Positions 45,249-53,853 of a stretch of 64,000 bases of DNA are shown in pieces. Source of the stretch: Paraburkholderia tropica (lineage in GTDB: Bacteria; Pseudomonadota; Gammaproteobacteria; Burkholderiales; Burkholderiaceae); contig NZ_FNZM01000017.1 of the NCBI RefSeq assembly GCF_900109265.1, positions 62,001 to 126,000 on the forward strand, in the 5' to 3' direction. A model generated the notes under the pieces. That model was given only the letters and a program-made list of their open reading frames with translations, did no database searches and was not told the DNA's origin. A program made the position numbers and the translations under genes. Position 1 is the stretch's first letter; each line of letters opens with the position of its first letter.

Positions 45249-47696
45249 TCAGCCCTGCGGATTCGCACCGCCGCCGGATGCGCCCGGCCCGCCGTCGTCG
45301 GGACCGCTGCCGGTGTGGGCGCTCGCACTCTCGGCCTGCGCCGCTGCCGCCGCCGTGCGCTTGCGGGCGCGGCTGCGCGCCCAGGCCGCGCCGACCAGCA
45401 GCAACACCAGCAGCACGACCGCGATCGTCGGCACGCCCCAGCCCGCCCAGTGACGCGCGAGCCACACGCGCTGATCGTCGGTCGGCGGCACACCGCCTGC
45501 GTATTGCGTGTCGAACTGCTTGATCACGCCCGAGCCGTCGACGATCGCCACGTCGCCCTGCAGCAGTTGCAGGCTCGCGGGCAGCACCGGCGGCGCGCCC
45601 ACGCTCCGGTAGAGCACGCCCGGCGTGCTGCCCGCGCGCGTCACCTCGATCACGCCCACGCGGTCCAGTCCCGCGAGATCGACGAGTGTCGAACCGCCGC
45701 GTCCTTTGAGCGTGATGCGGCCGTCGGCGAAGCTCGCGTGGTTCGCATCCTGATCGAGCGCGACGTCGGCGGCGAGGAACGGTCCCGCAGGCTGCGCGGC
45801 CTGACCGTCGGCCGCCACCTGCAAGGTCGCGCGCGCCGACGAGACGCCGGTCGCGTTCGCGAGACGCGCGAGGCGCGGCAGGCTCGCGAGCGGATCGGCC
45901 AGATACGCCTGCGGCACGACGATGTTCGACGACTGCGAGAACCGCGCGACCATGCCCGTGAAATCGTCGCCGAGCGGCCCCTTGCCGAGCACCAGATAAC
46001 TGCTCGGCAGCACCGCCGCCGGATAGCCCTGCTCGCGCGGCCGGCAGCCGCCCGCCGGTTGACGCTGGAACAGCACGCGCAGCGTGTTGGTGGTGCCGAG
46101 CGCGTAGACCGGAATATCGGCGCTCACGCGTTGCGCGCGGCCATCGGTATCGAGCAGATGCGAGCCGATCAGCACGCCGTTGAAGAAGATCGACGCGGTC
46201 TGCCCGTTGCGATCGGCGGCGGGCGCGGCGGCGAGATCGAGCACCACGCGGCGCGGAATCTTGCCGTTGCCGCTCACGGCGGCGAGATCGAAATGCGCTT
46301 CCCACGCGGCGCTCGTCAGCACGCTCAAGGTCGCGGGCGCGCCGCCGATCAGCGAGAGCGCCAGACGGTCGCTCGCCCCGCCCGCGCTCAGATTCGGCGA
46401 CTGCGCGAGTTCGTGCACGACGAGCCGGTTCGACACGCCGATGCCGCTCCATACGCGCGACAGCGCGCTCACGCCGAGGTCGTCGCCGACCACCACGGCG
46501 GGCAGGCCACCGAGATGCGCGAGCGCGAGTTCGCCTTTGGGCGGCGTCGCCGATCCGCCCGAGAGCAGCGCGCCGCCCGCGCGCTTGCGCCAGGCGTCGA
46601 ACGCGCCCGCCGCATCGGCGGACACGCTCTGCACCTGCGCGCGCAACGCGTCGAACGCTTCGCCCGTGCGCGCACGCAGGGCTGCATCGGCGATCACGAC
46701 GTTCGGCGCGAACACGCCGGCGGGCGCCAGCGCGATCAGCGCGCCGAGTTCGGCGGGATTCGCGAGCTTGTGATCGCCGCCCGCCGCGAGCGCCGCGAAC
46801 GCGGGCACGGCCTGCAACGCGGCGGGCACCTGCACGCTGCCCAGATGCACGGTGTCGCCCACCGCCGGCACGATCTGCGTGACGGGCGTCGCGCCGCCGC
46901 GCACCAGCAGCGCTTCGAGCCGCCACGCGGCGTCGTACGCGGCGGGATCGAGCTTGCCCGCGCCGATCGCCACCACGGGCTTCGCCGGCAGCGCGCTCCA
47001 GGCGGTGTGGACGTCGTCGATCGCGGAGGTGTCGAACTGATAGGTGAGACGCGTCGTCGGCGCGACGCGCCAGAGATTGGCGATCGCGGTCTGGTCCGTG
47101 CAGAACGTGTCGTTGAGCACCGACGACCATTGCAGCCCCACGCGCACGAAGCCAGACGCGCGCGGCGCGCCGTCGACGCCGATGCTCAGCGAGCCATCGC
47201 CCTGCGTGTCGCCCGGCGTGCGTGCCTGCACCGGCGAGCCGTCGAGCGACAGCACGAAGGTCGTGCGGCCACCGTTGCCGCGCAGATAGTTCGCGTCGAG
47301 TTGCAGCGTGGCGTTCTCGATCGGCAGATTCGCGGGCACCGGCAGATAGAGTTCCTGCGCCGCGTCGGGCGCGCGCAGCACGACGGGTTCACGCACGCCG
47401 AGATCCGCGAGCGACACCGTGCGCGATTCGACGCGCCCCGCCCCGAGTTGCGCGAACGCCGCGGCGAGATCGCCGGGCGCGGCCAGCGCCGGCGCGCACC
47501 ACGCGACGCTCATCGCGCCCAGCGCGTGCAGCAGTGCGCCGTTCAGCCAGACCGGCACGCGCTTCGGGCCGCGCGCGCTCGTCGTCCCCACCGGATGCGA
47601 AGTCGAATTCGATATCACGTCATGGACCTCATGTTGGTCGGCGCGGCGCGAACCCCGCACGATGCGATCGGCGCGCTTCAGATGTGCGCGAGGCAT
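45249..47696 (-). CDS. BcsB-like periplasmic polysaccharide synthase subunit
   Basis: About 815 residues. A long basic head, a signal segment near 52-72 (LLHALGAMSVAWCAPALAAP), a large periplasmic region with BcsB-type alternating carbohydrate-binding and flavodoxin-like domains (for example LYLPVPANLPIENATLQLD, GIGVSNRLVVHELAQSPNLS), one C-terminal membrane helix at about 745-765 and a Gly/Ala/Ser tail. BcsB guides the nascent glucan away from BcsA. Here it precedes the NfrB-type synthase by 2 nt, so it should be that enzyme's periplasmic partner. Start uncertain: ATG 47696 lies 3 nt after the wecB stop; a GTG at 47618 has GAGG 8 nt upstream and gives a shorter leader. Confidence 0.8.
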   Translation of the reverse strand: MPRAHLKRADRIVRGSRRADQHEVHDVISNSTSHPVGTTSARGPKRVPVWLNGALLHALGAMSVAWCAPALAAPGDLAAAFAQLGAGRVESRTVSLADLGVREPVVLRAPDAAQELYLPVPANLPIENATLQLDANYLRGNGGRTTFVLSLDGSPVQARTPGDTQGDGSLSIGVDGAPRASGFVRVGLQWSSVLNDTFCTDQTAIANLWRVAPTTRLTYQFDTSAIDDVHTAWSALPAKPVVAIGAGKLDPAAYDAAWRLEALLVRGGATPVTQIVPAVGDTVHLGSVQVPAALQAVPAFAALAAGGDHKLANPAELGALIALAPAGVFAPNVVIADAALRARTGEAFDALRAQVQSVSADAAGAFDAWRKRAGGALLSGGSATPPKGELALAHLGGLPAVVVGDDLGVSALSRVWSGIGVSNRLVVHELAQSPNLSAGGASDRLALSLIGGAPATLSVLTSAAWEAHFDLAAVSGNGKIPRRVVLDLAAAPAADRNGQTASIFFNGVLIGSHLLDTDGRAQRVSADIPVYALGTTNTLRVLFQRQPAGGCRPREQGYPAAVLPSSYLVLGKGPLGDDFTGMVARFSQSSNIVVPQAYLADPLASLPRLARLANATGVSSARATLQVAADGQAAQPAGPFLAADVALDQDANHASFADGRITLKGRGGSTLVDLAGLDRVGVIEVTRAGSTPGVLYRSVGAPPVLPASLQLLQGDVAIVDGSGVIKQFDTQYAGGVPPTDDQRVWLARHWAGWGVPTIAVVLLVLLLVGAAWARSRARKRTAAAAAQAESASAHTGSGPDDGGPGASGGGANPQG

Positions 47697-47699
47697 GCG

Positions 47700-48899
47700 C
47701 TAGGCATCCGCCCGCGCGGCAAGCACCGGATGCAGATAACCCGGCAACGCGCGGCTCGCGAAAGGCGTGAACGGCTTGCCCACCAGCGCCGCGACGATGC
47801 GCTCCGACGCATGACCGTCGCCATAAGGATTCACGCGGCGCGCGAACGCACGACGCTCCTCTTCGTCGTCGACGAGTTCGAGCACGGCGCGCTCGATCGC
47901 CACGCGGTCGGTGCCGATGAGCTTCACCGTGCCCGCCGCGAGCGCCTCGGGCCGCTCGGTCACGTCGCGCATCACGAGCACCGGCTTGCCGAGCGCGGGC
48001 GCTTCTTCCTGCACGCCGCCCGAATCGGTCAGCACGATCGCCGCGCGCTGCATGAGCCGCACGAACTCGGGATAGTCGAGCGGATCGGTGAGCGTCACAT
48101 TGGGCGCGTTGCCGAGCGTGGCGAGCACGGGGCCGCGCACGTTCGGATTCAGGTGCACGGGATAGACGATCTGCATCTTGCCGGTCTGCGCCAGCGCCGC
48201 GAGCGCCGCGCAAATGTGCTCGAAGCCCGCGCCGAAACTTTCGCGCCGATGCCCCGTGACGAGCAGCAGCGGACGGCCCTCGCCTTCGGGTTCGAGAAAC
48301 GGAAACTGCGCATCGATGCGTTCGCGCATCGCGGTGTCGCTGTCGAGGCGCTCGCACATTAAACGCAAGGCGTCGATCACCGTGTTGCCCGTGACGACCA
48401 CGCGGCCCGTGAGCGCCTCCGCATCGAGATTCGCCTGCGAGCTTGCGGTGGGCGCGAACAGCAGATCGCTGACCACGTCCACCACGCGCCGGTTCATTTC
48501 CTCGGGCCACGGCTCGAAGAGATTGCCGGTGCGCAGGCCCGCTTCCACGTGGCCGACCGGAATGCGCCGATGAAACGCCGCGAGCGCGCCCGCCATGCTG
48601 GTGGTGGTGTCGCCGTGTACGAGCACGCGCTCGGGCTGCTCGGCGGCGAGCACATCGTCGAGACCGGTAAACAGTCGTGCGGCGAGTCCGTTCAGCGTCT
48701 GGTTGGTGGTCATGGCGGCGAGGTTGTGCGCGGGCACGATGCCGAACAGGTCGAGCACCTGCTGCAACATGCTCTGATGCTGCCCGGTCACGCAGACGAC
48801 CGACTGCACGCCGGGCTCCGCTTCAAGACGCGTCACGAGCGGCGCCATCTTGATGGCTTCGGGCCGCGTTCCGAATATCGACAGGATGCGCACGGGCAA
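47700..48899 (-). CDS. wecB: UDP-N-acetylglucosamine 2-epimerase (non-hydrolysing)
   Basis: A 399-residue epimerase interconverting UDP-GlcNAc and UDP-ManNAc. The N-terminal GTRPEAIKMAPL is at about 10-21, the nucleotide-binding TGHRRESFG near 215, and TDSGGVQEEAP with catalytic and uridine-binding residues near 288. E. coli WecB is also known as NfrC, required for phage N4 and for the NGR glycan. Being first in this operon, it should supply UDP-ManNAc to the synthase. It is followed by the BcsB-like gene after 3 nt. Confidence 0.92.
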   Translation of the reverse strand: MPVRILSIFGTRPEAIKMAPLVTRLEAEPGVQSVVCVTGQHQSMLQQVLDLFGIVPAHNLAAMTTNQTLNGLAARLFTGLDDVLAAEQPERVLVHGDTTTSMAGALAAFHRRIPVGHVEAGLRTGNLFEPWPEEMNRRVVDVVSDLLFAPTASSQANLDAEALTGRVVVTGNTVIDALRLMCERLDSDTAMRERIDAQFPFLEPEGEGRPLLLVTGHRRESFGAGFEHICAALAALAQTGKMQIVYPVHLNPNVRGPVLATLGNAPNVTLTDPLDYPEFVRLMQRAAIVLTDSGGVQEEAPALGKPVLVMRDVTERPEALAAGTVKLIGTDRVAIERAVLELVDDEEERRAFARRVNPYGDGHASERIVAALVGKPFTPFASRALPGYLHPVLAARADA

Positions 48900-49498
48900 G
48901 CTTCCGGTTAAGGCTGGCTCCGGCGCCGCGTGCTGCCGCCTTCATGACGACCGCGCTTGCGACGCCCCCTGTTTCGACTGCCTTCTGATGATGAAAAAGA
49001 TTCGCCGTGTTGCAGCGAATCAAACATCCGCCACAGGCTATATCGAATAGCGCGATGACGCGCTGTATCTGCGCCATTTAATTCCCCGCGATATTTCGGT
49101 TTATTTTTCTGGCACGAGATGAATGTCGACATTCGTCTTCATTATGCTTTTTATCGAAACCACGCCGGTTATCGTTCAAGCAAATGCAACGATCCTCATG
49201 CGCTCGGCACGCGTTGACGTGAAAAACAGGGTCAAGCTCCCAAGCCCTTCAGCTAGGCGATTTTTTGCCTGAATTCAAGCCGATTCAACTGATCTGGATC
49301 GATCGATCTCGCGCGCGACATATGCCGAACGGTGCCACAATTAGCGGAAACGATTGAAGACAGCGATCGAAAAAGCCGGCAATCGATCTCAAGCCATCTT
49401 TAATCGGCGTGAATCATCCATTCAGGCCGCCACGGTGAGTTCATTCGTTTTTTATTACAGGCGTTTCGGCGTTGTGCTCAACCTGGAGAGGTTTTCTG
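48900..49498. other. AT-rich divergent promoter region of wecB and the ferritin-like gene
   Basis: 599 bp without a supported gene and with clearly raised A/T between 49060 and 49460. It should hold the promoter of the five-gene Nfr/Bcs operon. There is a TTCAG...CTGAA inverted element around 49236-49276 containing a T6 run. No recognisable regulator site. Confidence 0.55.
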
Positions 49499-50491
49499 AT
49501 GAGCGATCAGGCCATCGACAGCTTCGACACCGCGCGGCTCATCCCGGGCTTCAGCGCGCCGCACTTGCCGCTGCATCATGCGGACCGCCGCACGCTCGAA
49601 GCGGCGGACTACACCACGCGCCACTGGACCAGCGATGCAAGCGGCCCGCTCACGCCCGGCACGGATCTGCATCGTCGCGAGACCTGCCGCATGTTCCGCG
49701 AGACCTTCAATCCGTACCGGCCCGCCGTGCTCGAATGGCCCGTGCTCGAACCGGCCGCGCTCAAGCGCATTGTCGAACTGCCGATCTGGGACATCGCCGT
49801 GCAGACCGAGGGCAAGGCGCGCCTGCGCATGGCCGCCTATGCCGCCACGCTCGACGACCCGGACATGCGCGCGGCGCTCGCGCTCAACGCATGGGAAGAA
49901 AGCCGACACAAAGACGTGCTCTCGCGACTCGTCGCGGCCTACGGCATCGCGCTCGCGAGCGAGCCGCCCTACGTATTGCCGAAAGACGCCGAATGGGCCT
50001 ATCTCGTCACCGGCTACAGCGAATGCGTGGACAGCTTCTTCGCCTTCGGCCTCTTCGAAGTCGCCAAACGCTCGGGCCTCTTTCCGCCCGAACTGATCGA
50101 CACCTTCGAACCGGTCATGCAGGAAGAGTGCCGCCATATTCTGCTGTTCGCGAACTGGTTGGCGTGGCATCGCGCGCGGCTGTCGTGGTGGCGACGAATC
50201 CGCTTCGAGCTGCGCATCGCCGCCGTGTGGGTGTTTCTGTGCTGGGAGCGCGTGGGGCTCGCGCGCGCGATGGACGCCGACGGCAACGAGCATCGGCAAG
50301 ACAACAACTTCACGATGAACGGCGCGCAGTCGGTCAGCGACGTCGATATCGGCGTGCCGGATCTGATGCGCCTGTGTCTCGCGGAAAACACGCGGCGTTT
50401 CTCGGGTTACGACATGCGTTTGCAGCGGCCTGAAACCATGCCGAAACTCGTGCGTTTCGCGTTGCGTTTTGCGCGCGAGAAACGGCGGTAA
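49499..50491 (+). CDS. Ferritin-like di-iron protein of unknown function
   Basis: A 330-residue, mostly helical protein. It has the pattern Glu104 ... EESRH (Glu134-x-x-His137) ... Glu175 ... EECRH (Glu210-x-x-His213), the E, ExxH, E, ExxH set of ferritin-like di-iron oxidases. A hydrophobic stretch at about 235-252 (AAVWVFLCWERVG) may be a membrane-associated helix. Start at 49499 with GAGAGG 7 nt upstream. It is divergent from the glycan operon and ends in a bidirectional terminator. Possible roles are oxygenation or desaturation of a lipid or other small molecule; substrate unknown. Confidence 0.72.
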   Translation: MSDQAIDSFDTARLIPGFSAPHLPLHHADRRTLEAADYTTRHWTSDASGPLTPGTDLHRRETCRMFRETFNPYRPAVLEWPVLEPAALKRIVELPIWDIAVQTEGKARLRMAAYAATLDDPDMRAALALNAWEESRHKDVLSRLVAAYGIALASEPPYVLPKDAEWAYLVTGYSECVDSFFAFGLFEVAKRSGLFPPELIDTFEPVMQEECRHILLFANWLAWHRARLSWWRRIRFELRIAAVWVFLCWERVGLARAMDADGNEHRQDNNFTMNGAQSVSDVDIGVPDLMRLCLAENTRRFSGYDMRLQRPETMPKLVRFALRFAREKRR

Positions 50492-50508
50492 CCTTTCAAT
50501 CTGAACAA

Positions 50509-50541
50509 TAAAAAAACGCCGGGAATTCCGGCGTGTTTTTT
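50509..50541. terminator. Bidirectional terminator between convergent genes
   Basis: Stem ACGCCGG (50516-50522) / CCGGCGT (50528-50534) around GAATT, with A-tract before and T-tract after (50536-50541), so it can stop transcription from both the ferritin-like gene and the catabolic operon. Confidence 0.9.
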
Positions 50542-50569
50542 GCGTTCTCGTCGATTCGGCGGAGGGTGC

Positions 50570-51958
50570 TTATGCGGCGACTTTCGTCTCGCCGTGCTCA
50601 AATAACGCGCCCACGCGAGCACACTCCGCAATCGCCCAGGCATCGTCGAGCAACGCACGCGCCTGTGCTTCGCTCGCCGCGTGCGAGAACGCCGCGAGAC
50701 GCACGAACTTCGAAGCAATCTCGTCGCGCGAGAGCGTATTGCCGGGATCGCCCTTCGGTTCGTCGACGCGCCCGTGCAGCGTGCGGCCGTCGTGCGTCGT
50801 GACCGTCACCTTGCCGATCCAGCGCGCCGGATACGCGCGATCCACTTCCTCGTCGAGCGCCATCGTCACGCGTTCGCGGAACGCGGCGATATCGGCTTCG
50901 GCGTAGCCGTGCTCGAACTCGTTCACGCCCGCATAGCCGCGATACGCGCAGAGGCCCAGCACCGTGCCCATGTTGAACTTCGCCTGGTGCACCGTGCTCG
51001 GCACCACCACGTTGCCGAGCACGTCGATGGCGCCCTGATGCACGTGCGCGGTCACGGCGGCGATATCGGCGGGCGTGAGGCGATGCTCGGCCATCACCGC
51101 GAGCAAGGCGTCGGCGGCCGGATGCGTGTGGCGGCACGCCGCGTGGTACTTGAACGAGGTCTCGACGGTCGCCCAGCGCTCGCCGAGACGATCGACGAGC
51201 TTCGCAGGATCGGCGTCGCTCGACATGCCCGCCGCCATCCCTTGCGCGCCTTCGAGAATGCGCTGCGCGCCGCGAAAGCCGTCCGCCGCGAGTTGCGCCG
51301 CCATCAAACCGTTGGCCGCGGCCATCGCCGTGTGCAGTTGCTTCGAATCGGCGGCGTCGCGCAGGAATTCCCACAGCCCGCTTGCCTGCGTGCCCGCCGA
51401 GCCGAACGCGTCGAGCATCTGCCCGGGCGTGAGCTTGAGCAGGCGTCCCGCCGCCGCGGCCGCCGCAATCGTCCCGACCGTGCCCGTCGTGTGGAAGATC
51501 TTGTAGTGCGAGCGCCCCATGAATTCGCCGACGCGAATGCCGACTTCATAACCGGCCACCGACGCCGCGATAAATTCCGCCCCCGACGCACCAAGCGATT
51601 GCGCCAGAGCGAGCGTCACCGGAAACACCACGGTAGCCGGATGCAGTACGGAGCCGTTATGCACGTCGTCCTGCTCGACGAAATGCGAAGCCGCGCCGTT
51701 GACCATCGCCGCGAAATACGGCGTGGTGCGCGTGCGATCGATCACGACATCGCACGCATCGCTCGCGCTTTGCGCGTCGCGCGCCGCGCGCGCAAAACGC
51801 GCGATCCTTTCGACCGGACGCGCGCCCTTGCCGCCGAGCGCGGAGCCGAGCCAGTCCACATAAAGATTGACGGTGCGTTCGACAACGTGCGCCGGAATCG
51901 CGCGATAGTCGAGCGTCGCCGCGAACGCCGCGAGCGTGCGGCTGGGATGATCGGTCAT
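50570..51958 (-). CDS. MmgE/PrpD family protein
   Basis: A 462-residue member of the 2-methylcitrate dehydratase/aconitate decarboxylase fold. N-terminal helical domain with GSALGGKG and HFVEQDDVHNGSVLHPATVV (key active-site region EQDDVHN), central GTFG-like segments (HTTGTVGTIAAAAAAGRLL) and a C-terminal alpha/beta domain with KYHAACRHTHPAADALL. Related enzymes dehydrate methylcitrate, decarboxylate cis-aconitate, or act on other tri- or dicarboxylates. It is the last gene of the catabolic operon; the citrate-synthase-like gene in the same operon makes a citrate-analogue substrate plausible. Confidence 0.85.
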   Translation of the reverse strand: MTDHPSRTLAAFAATLDYRAIPAHVVERTVNLYVDWLGSALGGKGARPVERIARFARAARDAQSASDACDVVIDRTRTTPYFAAMVNGAASHFVEQDDVHNGSVLHPATVVFPVTLALAQSLGASGAEFIAASVAGYEVGIRVGEFMGRSHYKIFHTTGTVGTIAAAAAAGRLLKLTPGQMLDAFGSAGTQASGLWEFLRDAADSKQLHTAMAAANGLMAAQLAADGFRGAQRILEGAQGMAAGMSSDADPAKLVDRLGERWATVETSFKYHAACRHTHPAADALLAVMAEHRLTPADIAAVTAHVHQGAIDVLGNVVVPSTVHQAKFNMGTVLGLCAYRGYAGVNEFEHGYAEADIAAFRERVTMALDEEVDRAYPARWIGKVTVTTHDGRTLHGRVDEPKGDPGNTLSRDEIASKFVRLAAFSHAASEAQARALLDDAWAIAECARVGALFEHGETKVAA

Positions 51959-51998
51959 GAGTCTGTCTGCGTGGAAAATGCGTGAATGAATGGAGCAC

Positions 51999-52844
51999 TC
52001 AGGCGAACGTCGCCGTAGCCTGCATCGTCAGATAGCCGTCGTGGTCTTTCGCCCACAGTTCGACGGAGCGGCCGTCCGCAGCGGGCAGCCCGCAAAGCGT
52101 GAACGCGTTGCCCGCGAAGGTCGGACGCACCGCACGAAACGCGAAAGTCGCGACCGTTGCGTCGGGCCGTTCGCGATGCACGAGATCGAGCAGCAGCGTG
52201 GCGATCAGCGGACCGTGCACGATCAGTCCCGGATAGCCCTCTTCCTGCGTCACATACGGAAAATCGTAGTGGATGCGATGACCGTTGAACGTGAGCGCCG
52301 AATAGCGAAACAGCATCACGGCGTCGGCCGTGAGCGTGCGCGACCATGTTTCGCCGACCGGCGCGCTCACGGGTTTCGGCGCGCTCGCGCCAGCTTGCGG
52401 CGCGTCGCGATAGACGATGTCGTGCTCTTCCTCGATGCAGAGTTCGTCCGCCGCTTCATAGCGATGCTGCACCGTCACGAACACGAGACGGCCGCTGCGG
52501 CCGGTCTTGTCTTCGATGTTCGCAATCGTCGAGGTGCGTTGCGCGCGTTGCCCCGCACGCAGCGGCGCATGAAACGTGAGGCGGCCGCCCGCCCACATGC
52601 GGCGCGGCAACGCCACCGGCGGCAGAAAACCGCCGCGCTGCGGATGGCCGTCCGCACCGACTTGCGCGAGCGGCGCGACCGGCAGGAAATACAGCCAGTG
52701 CCACAACGGCGGCACATGCTCGCCGGGCGCGTCGCGATCGAGCGTGGCGGCGAGCGCGCGTAGCGGAAACGACGTGATGTCGTCAGCGAGCGTTTCGCTT
52801 TTGTCGAGCCACGCGTCAAGCGATGGCGTGGATGAATCGGACAC
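51999..52844 (-). CDS. MaoC-type hydratase, mesaconyl/itaconyl-CoA hydratase-like (double hot-dog)
   Basis: A 281-residue double hot-dog protein with an N-terminal FAS1-dehydratase-like half (about 20-140) and a C-terminal MaoC half. The hydratase motif FNGHRIHYDFPYVTQEEGYPG and IVHGPL (about 195-223) carries the catalytic histidines; this form is typical of HTD2-like and mesaconyl-C4-CoA or itaconyl-CoA hydratases. It probably adds water across an unsaturated acyl-CoA, perhaps a branched or dicarboxylic one. 40 bp before the PrpD-like gene. Confidence 0.82.
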   Translation of the reverse strand: MSDSSTPSLDAWLDKSETLADDITSFPLRALAATLDRDAPGEHVPPLWHWLYFLPVAPLAQVGADGHPQRGGFLPPVALPRRMWAGGRLTFHAPLRAGQRAQRTSTIANIEDKTGRSGRLVFVTVQHRYEAADELCIEEEHDIVYRDAPQAGASAPKPVSAPVGETWSRTLTADAVMLFRYSALTFNGHRIHYDFPYVTQEEGYPGLIVHGPLIATLLLDLVHRERPDATVATFAFRAVRPTFAGNAFTLCGLPAADGRSVELWAKDHDGYLTMQATATFA

Positions 52845-53000
52845 GGTGCTCCTCCCTGCGGCTACGGCCGACGATGCGGCTACTATGCCGCGCGCGCCGC
52901 GTTTCGCGAAGTTGGCTTTGCCGAATCGGCCCTTTTGCGTGGCTTAATGCTTGCAGCCGGCTTTCGTCACTTCCTCGTTCAAACATCGTACGCGCGCCCT

Positions 53001-53789
53001 TCAAACTTCGCCGCGCAAATGCGCCGACGCTTCGTCTTCCACGCGCTGCCACAACTCGAACGACATCGGACGCTCGCCCTCTTCGAGCAGATGACCGACG
53101 AGGCCGATTGCGCGCGCCATCACGCCGAAGCCGCGCACGATGCGCCACGGAAAACCGAACTCGCAGCAGATCGCGCCGATCGCGCCCGTCGCGTTGATCG
53201 GCAGCGCCTTGCCCGACACGCGCTCCGCTTCCTTGCCGATCAATTGCATGAGCTTCACATAGTCGCCCGACAAACCGTTCTGCGCGGCGAGTTCGAACAG
53301 GCGCGGCGTGCGCGGATCGATCGGCTTGTGCAGCGGATGACCGAGGCCCGGAATCGGCGTGCCGCGCGCGCGCCAGGCGGCCACGGTATCGACGGCGAGT
53401 TTTTCGAGGTCGTCGCATTGCGTCCCATAGGGCAAGATTTCGGACAACATCCGGCACGCGCCCTCCATGCTGCCGACGAACACCGAACCGAGCCCGCACA
53501 AACCGGCCGCCACAGCGGCCTGCAACGACTCGGGCGCGCCCGCATAGGTCATGCGCGCGGCGATCGCGCTCGGCGTCATGCCGTGCTCGACCAGCGTGAT
53601 GACGATGGCGTTGAACATCGCCGATTGCTGCGGCGTCGCCGCCTGGCCGGTGAGTTGCAGAAAGGCGAAATCGCCGAGATTCATATGGCCGAGCACGTCG
53701 TCGGGCAGGCTCTTGCCGCGCACGACGATACGATCGGGCGTGCTGTATGCAATATCGGAACGCACCAGCGGTTTGGGTTGACGGGCCAT
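53001..53789 (-). CDS. Citrate synthase/citryl-CoA lyase-like protein
   Basis: A 262-residue protein with the citrate-synthase-like C-terminal fold seen in ATP-citrate lyase and citryl-CoA lyase. SVFVGSMEGACRML, GTPIPGLGHPLHKPIDPRTPRL (key catalytic part GLGHPLHK) and ATGAIGAICCEFGFPWR match that subgroup. It lacks the large N-terminal domain of housekeeping citrate synthase (about 430 residues). It may cleave or form a citryl- or methylcitryl-CoA-type bond. RBS AAGGA 9 nt upstream of the ATG. Between two MaoC-type genes. Confidence 0.83.
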   Translation of the reverse strand: MARQPKPLVRSDIAYSTPDRIVVRGKSLPDDVLGHMNLGDFAFLQLTGQAATPQQSAMFNAIVITLVEHGMTPSAIAARMTYAGAPESLQAAVAAGLCGLGSVFVGSMEGACRMLSEILPYGTQCDDLEKLAVDTVAAWRARGTPIPGLGHPLHKPIDPRTPRLFELAAQNGLSGDYVKLMQLIGKEAERVSGKALPINATGAIGAICCEFGFPWRIVRGFGVMARAIGLVGHLLEEGERPMSFELWQRVEDEASAHLRGEV

Positions 53790-53853
53790 GACTGCGATTC
53801 CTTCGAATTCGATTGACAGTGAATGTGCGCCGAACGACGCGTAGTGCCGAACC

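Noticed and set aside
45315..48362. Plus-strand open frame of 1015 codons opposite bcsB-like and wecB
   Set aside because: Arg/His/Ala-rich shadow produced by GC-rich third positions of the real minus-strand genes; no family motif or ribosome site.
49354..50433. 359-residue plus-strand frame overlapping the ferritin-like gene
   Set aside because: Arg-rich out-of-frame read; the other frame has paired ExxH motifs and a ribosome site.
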